The position numbers were made by a program, and so were the translations under genes. 64,000 bases of DNA. Source: Maricaulis sp. (lineage in GTDB: Bacteria > Pseudomonadota > Alphaproteobacteria > Caulobacterales > Maricaulaceae). The stretch lies in assembly GCF_030149515.1 (NCBI RefSeq), contig NZ_JASBRI010000029.1:1-64000 (forward strand), read 5' to 3'. The stretch's first letter is position 1; each line of letters opens with the position of its first letter. Shown here one piece after another: positions 12,165 to 20,606 of the stretch. Below the pieces are notes generated by a model. It did no database searches, was not told the DNA's origin, and worked only from the letters and a program-made list of their open reading frames with translations.

Positions 12165-12641
12165 ATGAACAAGATCCCGATGACCGTCGCCGGGCATAAA
12201 GCCCTCGACGAAGAGCTGAAACGTCTGAAGACGGTCGAACGCCCGGCCGTGATCGCCGCCATCGCCGAAGCGCGCGAACATGGCGATCTGTCCGAAAATG
12301 CGGAATATCACGCCGCGAAGGAACGCCAGGGCTATATCGAGGGCCGCGTCACCGAGCTGGAAGACAAGCTCGCCCGCGCCCAGGTCATCGACACCTCGAA
12401 AATGTCCGGCGACCAGGTCAAGTTCGGCGCCACGGTGACCGTTCTGGACGAGGACACCGAAGAGGAATCGACCTACCAGATCGTCGGCGATGACGAGTCG
12501 GATGTTAAATCGGGCAAGATCTCCATTTCCTCGCCGATCGCCCGCGCGATGATCAACAAGGAAGTCGGAGACGTCGTCGAGGTGAATGCACCCGGCGGGC
12601 TGAAGAGCTACGAGATCATGTCGGTGGAGTGGGGCGCCTAG
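12165..12641 (+). CDS. greA: Transcription elongation factor GreA
   Basis: Factor that stimulates cleavage of backtracked RNA in stalled RNA polymerase. It has 158 residues, the normal length. The N-terminal coiled coil carries the conserved tip [16 protein letters not shown] (about residues 39-54) with the acidic residues that reach the polymerase active site, and the C-terminal FKBP-like domain ends in [18 protein letters not shown]. It follows carB closely and is followed by a strong terminator. Confidence 0.96.
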   Translation: MNKIPMTVAGHKALDEELKRLKTVERPAVIAAIAEAREHGDLSENAEYHAAKERQGYIEGRVTELEDKLARAQVIDTSKMSGDQVKFGATVTVLDEDTEEESTYQIVGDDESDVKSGKISISSPIARAMINKEVGDVVEVNAPGGLKSYEIMSVEWGA

Positions 12642-12672
12642 ACATTTCATCCCGACAGGCTGAGGGTTTCAA

Positions 12673-12704
12673 CCGGCGCTCCTTCGGGGCGCCGGCTTGT
12701 TTTT
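12673..12704 (+). terminator. Rho-independent terminator of greA
   Basis: A 10-bp GC stem (CCGGCGCTCC with GGGGCGCCGG, one G-U pair) around a TTC loop is followed by CTTGTTTTT. It lies 32 bases after the greA stop. Confidence 0.85.
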
Positions 12705-12718
12705 GCCTCGCCTTCTGC

Positions 12719-13432
12719 CTATCCCAGCGTCCATTTCAGCTGCAGCTGGGCAACGCGCTCATCGACACCGGGCACGCCGAACTTGTTGCGCCAGTACTGA
12801 TATTCCACGCCCAGATAGAGCCCGTCGGTTTCTGGCACCTGCCATAACAGGCGCGGCACAACGAGCTGGTGGGCCGTTCCGGCCCCCTCGCCACCGGCCA
12901 GGTCGGCAAAGCCTTCGGTGAGAAACGCCTGCCCGCCGATCCGGAACGAGCGGTTCCAGACGAGGGTCCACTGCCAGGTCGACCCCGGCCGCTCCGGATC
13001 GTTCCGGTGATAGGCGTGCACTCTCAGAAAACGGAATCCGGGCACGTCGAGGTCCGCCGCCAGCCCGGCCAGCCTCCGGTCCAGGCCCTCATCGCCCAGT
13101 TCGAAATTGGTTGCGATGTAAATGTCACGTACGGCAGGGAAGGCGATATCCCGGCCGGTCATCCGGGACAGGGAGAAACGCGGGGACACCTCGCCATAGA
13201 CGCCGCGCTGGCCATCATCACCCCATGTGACATCGGCGAACAGGAAGAGGTCTCCGAAGCGCCACCGATTGGCATGCTCGATCGTGACGATGGTGCGCCG
13301 CCTGTCGCCGAGCTCATAGTCGAACCCGCGCAGCAGCTGGACATTTTCCGTATGCCACTCGACGAACCCCTGAGCGTGGCCAGCCCCGGCAAGGAGGCCG
13401 GCAAGACAGGCTGAAACGGCAATGCACCGCAT
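12719..13432 (-). CDS. Tsx-like outer-membrane channel protein
   Basis: Secreted protein of 237 residues: signal peptide at 1-20 (cut after AGHA) and then a run of alternating strands. GFVEWHTENVQLLRGFDYE, the repeated TIVTIEHANRW, and GLYLGVEYQYWRNKFGVPG near the end fit the nucleoside-specific channel (Tsx) family. The chain ends in VAQLQLKWTLG, a short beta strand. If correct, it passes nucleosides or similar small solutes through the outer membrane; the substrate is not readable from sequence. It faces greA tail to tail and has no obvious operon partner. The start has only a weak ribosome site. Confidence 0.7.
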   Translation of the reverse strand: MRCIAVSACLAGLLAGAGHAQGFVEWHTENVQLLRGFDYELGDRRRTIVTIEHANRWRFGDLFLFADVTWGDDGQRGVYGEVSPRFSLSRMTGRDIAFPAVRDIYIATNFELGDEGLDRRLAGLAADLDVPGFRFLRVHAYHRNDPERPGSTWQWTLVWNRSFRIGGQAFLTEGFADLAGGEGAGTAHQLVVPRLLWQVPETDGLYLGVEYQYWRNKFGVPGVDERVAQLQLKWTLG

Positions 13433-13571
13433 GTCACGCCTCCCGGGACGGCACCGCCGTCAAGGATACCCGGAAGCGCGAAAGGGGGAAGCAGTTTCCG
13501 CGGGAACCGGCCTTTGCCACCGGCGCTTCCCCCAACCCTGCCGTCGGTGTTTCGACGAGCAGGCGGTGCCC

Positions 13572-15191
13572 CTACAGGCCCGGCACCACGCCGGCCGGAT
13601 CCAGGCGCTCGCCGTCATGGTGCAGTTCCACATGCACGTGCGGGCCGGTGGAACGGCCGGTCGACCCGACACGGCCGATCTGCTGGCCGGGCGAGACGTG
13701 ATCGCCCAACGCCACATCGAAGCCTTCCATGTGGGCATAGACGGTCTGCCAGCCATTGCCGTGATCGATGGCAATGGTGTTGCCCCAGGCGGCATTGCCG
13801 TTGAACCCGGCCGCAGCATGGACAATCACACCCGCACCCGGCGCGACGATAGGCGTGCCGCGTTCGGCAGCGATGTCGATGCCATGATGGAAGGCCGGAG
13901 CACCGGCCGGGCGGGCGGGACGATCGCCATAACGGCTGGTGATACGCCCGTGCGCAACCCGGTGGGTCAGGCTCGGCGCAACCGCAGGGGTGGCACGGCT
14001 GGCCGGCTGCCGCGCAGCAGGTGCGGTATGAGGCTCGGAACGGGGTGCGGCGTGCGGTTCGGCATGAGGCTCGGCATGCGGTTCGGCTTCGGGTTCCGGC
14101 ACGGCAGCGGTCTCGCGGAAATGATCGTCATCTGCAATGGCCATTGAACCGGCGGCCGACACATGCAGGCTCTTACCGCGGACCGGGTTCACCGCTTCGA
14201 CGGGTTCGTTGACGATGCGCCTTTCGGTCACCAGGGCCTGGGCGCCGGCGATGGGAACGGCGCTGGCCAGGATGGTGGCGGCGAGCCAGACGGCGCGGCT
14301 CTTCCGCGCCGCCCGAGCGGTCATGATGGCTTTGATTCGCATTTCCCGGTGTCTCCTGTTGGATGGTCCGAAGGCGGAGACGGCCGGGGCCGCACACCGC
14401 ATCATGTCGATCAGCGCGGCCGCATAGGCCTTGCGCTGCGCGCCCCCCAGCGCATTCAGGGCCTCGCGGTCGCAAGCGATTTCGCGCGCCGCATTCAGTT
14501 CGCGTTCGATCTGGCGCAGCGGCCAGTTGAACCAGTTGACCGCGATCAGGGCCGCACCGACCAGCCGGTCACGTTCGTCGCCGCGGCGCAGATGGCAGAG
14601 TTCGTGAATGAGGGCGTAGTGCAGCGTGTCGCGCTGTTCCACCAGGTCCTGCGGCACGATCACGATGCCGCGCCACCCCGTCAGAAAGGGCGTGACACCG
14701 GCAGGACCGACGCGCATTTCCGGTGCGCGTACGCCGATCCGGCCTGCAAGGGCTTCCAGCGGCCGGCGCTCCTGTGGCGAGGCCGGGCGCGTGCGCGCCA
14801 GGAGGCGATTGCGGGCGATATGGCGGGTTGCGGCGATCAGCAGCGCCAGGACGAGTCCAGCGCAATAGGCCAGGCCCAGCAATACGGGCAAGGACGGCAG
14901 GGGGACCGGCGGGGCCGGCATATCCGCTGCCGCCGCCATCGCCGGGTACGACGGGACCGGCGTGGCCATGGATAGCTCCAGCCCCACGGGCGCGGCGGCT
15001 GTTTGCGGCACGAGATAGATCAGGGGCGCCAGGACGAGCGGCAAGAGGGCTACGAGGCGGGCCGTACGCCAGACGGCCACTTCGGCGCCATGGATGCGGT
15101 TGCGCAGGCCATGGCCGAGCAGCCAGGCGGCCATGGCCGCAAGAACGGACAGGCCGGCTCCGGCCAGAAGCGCATCGAGCAATCCGGTCAT
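13572..15191 (-). CDS. BlaR1-like M56 metallopeptidase fused to an M23 peptidase domain
   Basis: Membrane protein of 539 residues. The N-terminal half has about three membrane helices (near 5-27, 43-62 and 101-122) and a cytoplasmic M56 zinc peptidase core with HELCH at 196-200 and a distal glutamate at E237 (AAREIACD). A further helix near 300-318 leads into an A/P/E/H-rich linker (residues 363-390, repeated EPHA). The C-terminal part, about residues 410-535, is an M23/LytM endopeptidase domain with H435 and D439 (HHGID), H487 and H518/H520 (GPHVH). It starts inside the BlaI gene (ATGA overlap), so it is probably the signal transducer for that repressor. A periplasmic M23 domain suggests a peptidoglycan-linked signal. 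Confidence 0.85.
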   Translation of the reverse strand: MTGLLDALLAGAGLSVLAAMAAWLLGHGLRNRIHGAEVAVWRTARLVALLPLVLAPLIYLVPQTAAAPVGLELSMATPVPSYPAMAAAADMPAPPVPLPSLPVLLGLAYCAGLVLALLIAATRHIARNRLLARTRPASPQERRPLEALAGRIGVRAPEMRVGPAGVTPFLTGWRGIVIVPQDLVEQRDTLHYALIHELCHLRRGDERDRLVGAALIAVNWFNWPLRQIERELNAAREIACDREALNALGGAQRKAYAAALIDMMRCAAPAVSAFGPSNRRHREMRIKAIMTARAARKSRAVWLAATILASAVPIAGAQALVTERRIVNEPVEAVNPVRGKSLHVSAAGSMAIADDDHFRETAAVPEPEAEPHAEPHAEPHAAPRSEPHTAPAARQPASRATPAVAPSLTHRVAHGRITSRYGDRPARPAGAPAFHHGIDIAAERGTPIVAPGAGVIVHAAAGFNGNAAWGNTIAIDHGNGWQTVYAHMEGFDVALGDHVSPGQQIGRVGSTGRSTGPHVHVELHHDGERLDPAGVVPGL

Positions 15192-15577
15192 CGCTGCGCC
15201 TCCCCGTCGGGCTCGCCATCCTCGAGCAGACGCGTCAGCGCCTCGGCCTCCTCTTCGGTGAAGAGACGGCTGCCGGCAAAGGCGGTGCCGGGAAGCGGAC
15301 CGTCCATGTCCAGCACGTTGGCGGCGAAATCGCGGATCATCCGGCCCATGAGCGAGACCTTCTCCGCCGTCGCCTCGAACACGGAGAGCCCGTGCACATC
15401 CTTGCGCGCGATAAGGCCCTTCTCGGTCATCCGCGTCAGCAATGTACGCGTGGTGGAATAGGACCAGCCGGTGGCCTCGCCGATGCCCGTCTGGACCTCG
15501 CGCGCGCTTTGCGGCCCGGCGGACCAAAGATGCTTCAGGACGGCCAGCTCGGCCTGGGAGGGTGCGGAGGACGTCAT
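15188..15577 (-). CDS. BlaI/MecI/CopY-family repressor
   Basis: Winged-helix repressor of 129 residues. The N-terminal DNA-binding domain reads ELAVLKHLWSAGPQSAREVQ, then GWSYSTTRTLLTRMTEKGLI, with the dimerisation helices after residue 75. In this family the repressor is cleaved or inactivated through a partner M56 protease; the downstream overlapping gene encodes one. A dyad with the family core ACA-nn-TGT lies about 45 bases upstream of its start, so autoregulation is likely. The start codon at 15577 lies at the edge of the divergent region shared with the ELM1-family gene. Confidence 0.85.
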   Translation of the reverse strand: MTSSAPSQAELAVLKHLWSAGPQSAREVQTGIGEATGWSYSTTRTLLTRMTEKGLIARKDVHGLSVFEATAEKVSLMGRMIRDFAANVLDMDGPLPGTAFAGSRLFTEEEAEALTRLLEDGEPDGEAQR

Positions 15578-15598
15578 GACATTTCCTGTGATGGAGAC

Positions 15599-15631
15599 GC
15601 TACATTCGTCGCACTATGTGACATCTGTAGC
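15599..15631. promoter_or_regulatory. Candidate BlaI operator in the divergent promoter region
   Basis: GACATCTGTAG at 15620-15630 matches the BlaI/CopY core ACA-nn-TGT(A). GCTACA at 15599-15604 and TGTAGC at 15626-15631 form a perfect outer inverted repeat, and ATGTGACAT (15616-15624) is a further palindrome. The site sits between the repressor and the divergent ELM1-family gene. Confidence 0.5.
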
Positions 15632-15693
15632 GCGACCTGTCAACGGGCACGCAGTCTTGACGCCTCGCCGGTCGCATCTTCTAAGTCGCGGCC

Positions 15694-16662
15694 ATGGCGC
15701 AACCGGACCTGCCCCCCAACGCAATAGCGACAGACCCGCATCAGGCCACCATCTGGGTGGTCTCGGACGGGCGCCGCGGCATCGAGAACCAGGCGCTGGG
15801 CCTGGCCGAGGCCGTGGCCGGCAAGCTGGACCGGCCGGTCGGGATCGAACGCGTCATGGTGCGGCGGGACGGTTTCGTCACCCTGCCAGCCGCCGCCTCG
15901 CCGGATCTGTGGATCGGTTGTGGCCGCGCAGCCGTGAAGGTCGCCCGCAAGCATCGCCGCATCTTCCCGGACACGTTCTTTGTCTATGTTCAGGACCCGC
16001 GAACCCGCCACGATATTTTCGATCTGATTGTCGCCCCCGATCACGACCGCCTTAAGCGCGACAACGCGATGGCCATGATCGGCTCGCCCAACCGGATTTC
16101 CCGCGAAAAGCTGGACGAGGGCCGCGCCCGGTTTGCCGCGCGGATCGAGGCCCTGCGGGGGCCCCGCGCCGCCGTGCTGATCGGCGGCGCCTCGAAACGC
16201 TTCAAGGTGACCGAAGAGATCGCGGTCTATCTCGAACGGCGTCTCGACCATCTGCTGGGACGGGGCCTCAGCCTCATGGTGACCGTCTCCAGGCGTACGC
16301 CGGACAGGATCCGCGCGCGTCTGGCCAAACGCCTGGCCGGGCAGGACAGGGTCTGGTTCTTCGATGGCGACGGCGACAATCCCTATTTCGCCTTCCTGGC
16401 CGCGGCCGACTGGATTTTCGTCACCGAGGAATCCACGAACATGCTGCTGGAGGCTGCCGCGACCGGCGCGCCCGTCTACACGCTGCCCATGGCCGGCAGG
16501 CCCGGCAAGTTCGCCCGGCTGCACGCCGCGCTTGAAGGATATGGCGCGATCCGTCCCTATCTGGGCGATCTCGACCGCTGGACCTATCCGCCCCTGGACG
16601 AGACCAACCGCATGGCCGCCGCGCTGATCGCGCGCTGGCGGATGGCAGGACAAGACGATTGA
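15694..16662 (+). CDS. ELM1/GtrOC1-family protein (former DUF1022)
   Basis: Protein of 322 residues related to the family named after the plant mitochondrial fission factor ELM1; bacterial members are glycosyltransferase-like (GT-B fold) and uncharacterised. Family features seen: WVVSDGRRGIENQALGLAEA at the start, PDLWIGCGRAA, FFVYVQDPRTR, a Rossmann-like VLIGGASKRFK, and FVTEESTNMLLEAAATGAPV. No signal peptide or membrane helix, so cytoplasmic. It is divergent from the BlaI gene and 13 bp upstream of the DUF442 gene, with which it probably forms an operon. Confidence 0.85.
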   Translation: MAQPDLPPNAIATDPHQATIWVVSDGRRGIENQALGLAEAVAGKLDRPVGIERVMVRRDGFVTLPAAASPDLWIGCGRAAVKVARKHRRIFPDTFFVYVQDPRTRHDIFDLIVAPDHDRLKRDNAMAMIGSPNRISREKLDEGRARFAARIEALRGPRAAVLIGGASKRFKVTEEIAVYLERRLDHLLGRGLSLMVTVSRRTPDRIRARLAKRLAGQDRVWFFDGDGDNPYFAFLAAADWIFVTEESTNMLLEAAATGAPVYTLPMAGRPGKFARLHAALEGYGAIRPYLGDLDRWTYPPLDETNRMAAALIARWRMAGQDD

Positions 16663-16675
16663 GAAGGATATCCGC

Positions 16676-17119
16676 ATGAGCGAGAGCGAAAGCCAAACCG
16701 TCGTTTGCCGGCATGGCGACATATGGATTGCGGCCCAGCCCAGCGAGGCCGATCTGGACCAGTGGGCCGCGGACGGCGTCAAGATGATCGTCAATTCGCG
16801 CACGCCGGGAGAGACGTCGGGCCTGTCCTTCTACCTGCCGGAAGCCGTCGAGACGCGTGGCATGCGCTATGTCGAACTGCCGATCGGCGGCACTTACGGG
16901 GCCAGCGCCGTGCTCACCGCCACGCTCGGGGACCTGCTCGCCGAAGCGGACGGACCGGTGGTCATGCATTGCCGCACCGGCGGCCGTTCAGCGCATCTTT
17001 ATGCCGCCCATCTCGTCGATACCGGCCAGGACGGCGAGGACCCGTTCGACACGATGAACTGGCCCGGACCGCGCGACATGAACATGGTGCGTGCCCTCGT
17101 CCCGGTGCGCGGCGCATAG
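16676..17119 (+). CDS. DUF442/TIGR01244-type protein phosphatase-like protein
   Basis: Protein of 147 residues with a dual-specificity-phosphatase-like fold. The signature is VMHCRTGGRSAHL (Cys near residue 102), corresponding to the CRSGTRS loop of the DUF442/BLH family, preceded by the N-terminal AAQPSEADLDQWAADGVK. A catalytic cysteine and loop arginine are present, so phosphatase or rhodanese-like chemistry is plausible; the substrate is unknown. The start ATG at 16676 follows a GAGAAGGA ribosome site. It lies directly after the ELM1-family gene and 106 bp before trxB. Confidence 0.75.
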   Translation: MSESESQTVVCRHGDIWIAAQPSEADLDQWAADGVKMIVNSRTPGETSGLSFYLPEAVETRGMRYVELPIGGTYGASAVLTATLGDLLAEADGPVVMHCRTGGRSAHLYAAHLVDTGQDGEDPFDTMNWPGPRDMNMVRALVPVRGA

Positions 17120-17225
17120 CCGGAATGCTGACATCGGGCATGCATCGCGCTGCGAACGCCCTATATAAGTCGTCCGATCCAGACCCGGGGCCCCGCGCCC
17201 GTCACCAGACTTCCCGAGGTTTCCC

Positions 17226-18170
17226 ATGTCCGAGACGCGTCATTCGCGCCTGATCATCATCGGTTCCGGCGCCGCCGGCTATACCGCCGCCATCTACGCT
17301 GCGCGCGCCATGCTGGAACCGGTGCTGATTGCCGGCCTGCAGCCGGGCGGCCAGCTGACCATCACTACCGATGTCGAGAATTATCCCGGCTTCGCCGACG
17401 TCATCCAGGGCCCATGGCTGATGGAGCAGATGCGCGAACAGGCCGAGAAGGTGGGTACGGAAATGATCTCCGACATTATCGTCGAGGCGGACCTGTCCCG
17501 GCGCCCCTTCGTGCTGAAGGGCGACAGCGGCACCACCTACACGGCCGACAGCGTCGTCATCGCCACCGGCGCCCAGGCCAAATGGCTGGGCCTGGAGAGC
17601 GAGCAGAAATTCCAGGGCTTCGGCGTCTCCGCCTGTGCCACCTGTGACGGCTTCTTCTATCGGGGCAAGGATGTCGTGGTTGTCGGCGGCGGCAATACGG
17701 CCGTCGAGGAAGCGCTCTTCCTGACCAATTTCGCCTCCAAGGTAACCCTGGTGCACCGCCGCGACAGCCTGCGCGCGGAAAAGGTGATGCAGGACCGCCT
17801 GTTCAAACATCCCAAGATCGAAGTGGTCTGGGACAGCGTCGTCGAGGAGGTTCTCGGCGACACCGATCCGCCCGGGGTCACGGCGGTGCGCGTGAAGAAC
17901 GTCAAGACCGGCGAGACCACCGACATTTCGGCCCACGGTTTTTTTGTCGCCATCGGCCACGCCCCGGCAACGGAACTCTTCATCGACCAGCTGGAAACCA
18001 AGGAAGGCGGCTATCTCATCGTCGAGCCCGGCACGCCGAAAACCTCGATCCCCGGTGTTTTCGCCGCCGGCGACGTCACCGACGACGTCTACCGCCAGGC
18101 CGTGACCGCGGCCGGAATGGGCTGTATGGCTGCGCTGGAAGCGGAGCGTTTTCTGGCGGCGCAGGAATAG
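17226..18170 (+). CDS. trxB: Thioredoxin-disulfide reductase
   Basis: NADPH-dependent flavoenzyme that reduces thioredoxin. It has 314 residues. The FAD site is IIIGSGAAGYTAAIYAAR near residue 10, the redox-active CATC is at 137-140, the NADPH site is VVVGGGNTAVEEA just after residue 150, and the second FAD contact is GVFAAGDVTDDVYRQAVTAA. A good ribosome site (GAGG, 17216-17219) precedes the ATG. A TATATA box at 17162-17167 may belong to its promoter, but I find no -35 at the right distance. A CCCGGG-based hairpin follows the stop codon. Confidence 0.95.
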   Translation: MSETRHSRLIIIGSGAAGYTAAIYAARAMLEPVLIAGLQPGGQLTITTDVENYPGFADVIQGPWLMEQMREQAEKVGTEMISDIIVEADLSRRPFVLKGDSGTTYTADSVVIATGAQAKWLGLESEQKFQGFGVSACATCDGFFYRGKDVVVVGGGNTAVEEALFLTNFASKVTLVHRRDSLRAEKVMQDRLFKHPKIEVVWDSVVEEVLGDTDPPGVTAVRVKNVKTGETTDISAHGFFVAIGHAPATELFIDQLETKEGGYLIVEPGTPKTSIPGVFAAGDVTDDVYRQAVTAAGMGCMAALEAERFLAAQE

Positions 18171-18227
18171 CCCGGGCTCAACCCGGGAGACGGCCTGCCG
18201 GCCGCTCCCGGATCCGGATGCGGGGTC

Positions 18228-18464
18228 CTATTCCGGAATATCCGGCTTGTCCGTCGTCAGCATTCCGGCACGTTCGAGCTTGGCCCGGATCGCCTCGCGG
18301 TCGATCTCCGGCAGCGGCTCTTCGGGACCGGGCTTCTCACTGCGGGTCACAGGGGCGGCAGTTTCCGCCGGCGCGCCCTCGGCCTGCGGCTTTTCCTCCT
18401 GGGCCCGGGCCGCACCGCCAAGGGCGGCCGCCGCAATTGACGCTGCCATCAGCGCAGTACGCAT
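18228..18464 (-). CDS. Small secreted protein of unknown function
   Basis: I do not recognise this 78-residue protein. The start at 18464 is chosen because AAGGAG lies 7 bases upstream; it gives a clean signal peptide (MRTALMAASIAAAALGGAARA) with cleavage near residue 21. The mature part is short, charged and Pro/Glu-rich, ending with a helix EIDREAIRAKLERAGM. No cysteines or known motif. It faces trxB tail to tail and is divergent from the DUF547 gene. Confidence 0.55.
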   Translation of the reverse strand: MRTALMAASIAAAALGGAARAQEEKPQAEGAPAETAAPVTRSEKPGPEEPLPEIDREAIRAKLERAGMLTTDKPDIPE

Positions 18465-18684
18465 GGTCGTCTCCTTCGATGTGACAATCAGCACTGCAAA
18501 GACAAGGCTTTGCAGGGTGCCAGATGGTTGGCGGCCCAGGCAGCTTCAAGAGACCCGCGCGACCTCGAAACAGTCCCGTGCAGACAGGCCCCGGCGCGAG
18601 AAAAGATGGACAGGATTTAAGTCGACCTGAGCGTGCATGCCCGGTACCCAGACCGGGCTGGGGAGCGCCAACAGGAGACTGATC

Positions 18685-19821
18685 ATGTCGAATGTCCGGC
18701 TATGGATTCCCGCAGTCGCCGCGGCGGCCCTGCTCGCCCTTTCCGCTCCCCTGCCCGCGTCAGCCCAGGATGTGTCAGACCGTTTTTCCGCCTTTGCCGT
18801 TCACGCCGAAAGCGGGCCGGAAATCGACTATTCCGCGCTAAGCGTGATTTTCCGCAATGTCGTCTACGATGTGCCGATGTCCGACCGCCAGGTCGTGCGC
18901 AGCCGCGTTGAACGCACCGGCACCCGGCTCGTGCGCCAGAGCGAGTCGCGCTACCGCTATGAAGGCAATCGGCTGATGCTCCACGTTCTCAACGACGAGA
19001 ACAAGGCCATCATCGCGTCCTACCGCGGCGGGCTGGAGGATATCGCACGCCAGGTCGACCTGGCCTCGCTGACGCGCGACGAACAGCTCGCCTTCTGGTT
19101 CAACCTGCACAATATCATCGTGCTGGACGAGCTGGCCCGCGCCTATCCGGTCAGCTCGCCGCAGCGGATCCGGCTGGGCCCGGACAATACCTCCCTGCAC
19201 GACACTCCCGTTGTCGAGGCCGGCGGCACCCGTCTCAGCCTGCGCGATATCCGCGAGAATATCGTCTATCGCCATTGGGACGACCCGCGGGTGATCTACG
19301 GTTTCCACACCGGCGCCGTCGGTTCGCCGCAATTGCGGCGTCAGGCCTACACCGGCTCCGAAGTGTGGTCGATGCTGGATGCCAATGCGCGCGAATTCGT
19401 CAACGCCCTGCGCGGCGTGGAGGACAACACGACGCCCCGCATCTCGCCCGTCTACGAGACTGCGAGACCCCATTTCTTCGCCGATTGGCCGGCGGATCTG
19501 TATGCGCATCTCGGCACCTTCGCCGGCGCGCAGGTCTCCGCCATTCTTGCCAATGGCGGCGAACCGCGCTTTCTCGCCTATGACGACAATCTCGCCGACC
19601 TGACCAATGGCGCCGGCCCGTGCGCAACCGCCTCGCTCTACGGCGGCAGCGTCAGCCGGCCGAATGAAGGCGGCCTGGCCGACAGCGGTACGGGATGCCA
19701 GGCGGATTCGGAAATCGTTCGCGATTTCTTCGACAATGTCGCCCTGCGCCGGCAACGGATGTCGAGCGGCTCAGGCGATGTCTCGGTGCGGGATGTACCT
19801 GAGGAAGCGCCGTCGGACTGA
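18685..19821 (+). CDS. DUF547 secreted protein
   Basis: Protein of 378 residues from ATG 18685 with AGGAG 7 bases upstream. A signal peptide (residues 1-27, ending ASAQ) exports it. The central part is a DUF547 domain: EQLAFWFNLHNIIVLDELA, LRDIRENIVYRHWDDPRVIY, GFHTGAVGSPQLRR. The family is distantly related to cysteine-peptidase folds but its role is unknown. A C-terminal extension holds two cysteines (GPCATA, TGCQAD), possibly a disulfide in the periplasm. It is followed by the TetR gene after 70 bp. Confidence 0.85.
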   Translation: MSNVRLWIPAVAAAALLALSAPLPASAQDVSDRFSAFAVHAESGPEIDYSALSVIFRNVVYDVPMSDRQVVRSRVERTGTRLVRQSESRYRYEGNRLMLHVLNDENKAIIASYRGGLEDIARQVDLASLTRDEQLAFWFNLHNIIVLDELARAYPVSSPQRIRLGPDNTSLHDTPVVEAGGTRLSLRDIRENIVYRHWDDPRVIYGFHTGAVGSPQLRRQAYTGSEVWSMLDANAREFVNALRGVEDNTTPRISPVYETARPHFFADWPADLYAHLGTFAGAQVSAILANGGEPRFLAYDDNLADLTNGAGPCATASLYGGSVSRPNEGGLADSGTGCQADSEIVRDFFDNVALRRQRMSSGSGDVSVRDVPEEAPSD

Positions 19822-19891
19822 GACTGGTGCCGGCACCGCCGCCCGGACCGCGGTGCTGGACCCGCCCCCGCGCATCGGGCTAGAGGGGTGC

Positions 19892-20467
19892 ATGAGCGCC
19901 GATCAGCCCTCCACACGGACCCGTCTCATGCGCGCCGCCATGGTGCTGGTGGCCGAAGACGGATTCTCCGCCGCGACGACGGCTGCGATCGCCCGCAAGG
20001 CCGGCCTCGCGGAAGGCACGCTCTACCGGCATTTCGACAGCAAGGACGCGCTCTTCGTCGCGGTCTATTCCCACATCAAGCAGACCCTGTTCGAGACCGT
20101 GAAGGCCGGGACCGACGCCTCGGGCAGTGTGGAAACCCGCTTCCGGCGGTTCTGGCGCGGCATCTGGAACGCCTACAGCGCCGACCCCGTCGCCTTCGCC
20201 TATGGCCAGCGCTTTTCCGAATACCCCCTGTCCCGGGTCGACAGCGGCCAGGTCCACGAAGGCCTGATCACGCATACCGCCGCGCTGATCCGGGACGGCC
20301 AGGCCGCCGGGCAAGTCAAGCCCGTGCCCGACACCGTACTGCGCGCCTTCCTCTTCTCCCCGCTCGTGACGATGCTGAAACAGGGCGCCCAGGGGCGCCG
20401 GTGGAGCGAGGCGGAAATCGACGCGGCCATCGACGCAGCCTGGGACAGCTGGCGCATTCAGGACTAG
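19892..20467 (+). CDS. TetR/AcrR-family regulator
   Basis: Repressor of 191 residues. The N-terminal HTH (RTRLMRAAMVLVAEDGFSAA, IARKAGLAEGTLYRHFDSKD) is canonical TetR; the C-terminal ligand domain is not assignable. The start ATG follows AGAGGGG (19882-19888). The aldo/keto reductase gene downstream on the same strand is preceded by a dyad typical of TetR operators, so that gene is the probable target, perhaps induced by a reactive carbonyl (inference). Confidence 0.85.
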   Translation: MSADQPSTRTRLMRAAMVLVAEDGFSAATTAAIARKAGLAEGTLYRHFDSKDALFVAVYSHIKQTLFETVKAGTDASGSVETRFRRFWRGIWNAYSADPVAFAYGQRFSEYPLSRVDSGQVHEGLITHTAALIRDGQAAGQVKPVPDTVLRAFLFSPLVTMLKQGAQGRRWSEAEIDAAIDAAWDSWRIQD

Positions 20468-20513
20468 AATTCTTCCGCAGGGGACTTGCGCTGACGCCGG
20501 CCGCATCCCATTT

Positions 20514-20545
20514 GTGAGTGAGCACTCACCCGCTGCGGTGAGTGC
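20514..20545. promoter_or_regulatory. TetR-type operator with three half-sites
   Basis: GTGAGTGAGCACTCAC (20514-20529) is a 7-bp inverted repeat with a 2-base centre, and GCACTCACC...GGTGAGTGC (20522-20545) is a 9-bp perfect inverted repeat sharing the middle arm. Three GTGAGTG half-sites thus lie in 32 bases between tetR and the aldo/keto reductase gene, about 60 bp before its start. Confidence 0.55.
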
Positions 20546-20606
20546 CTTTCATGGCTCCGGCCGGGGCCGCCCCTCATTCAGCAATCTCCACGCAAGGGAG
20601 ACCATC

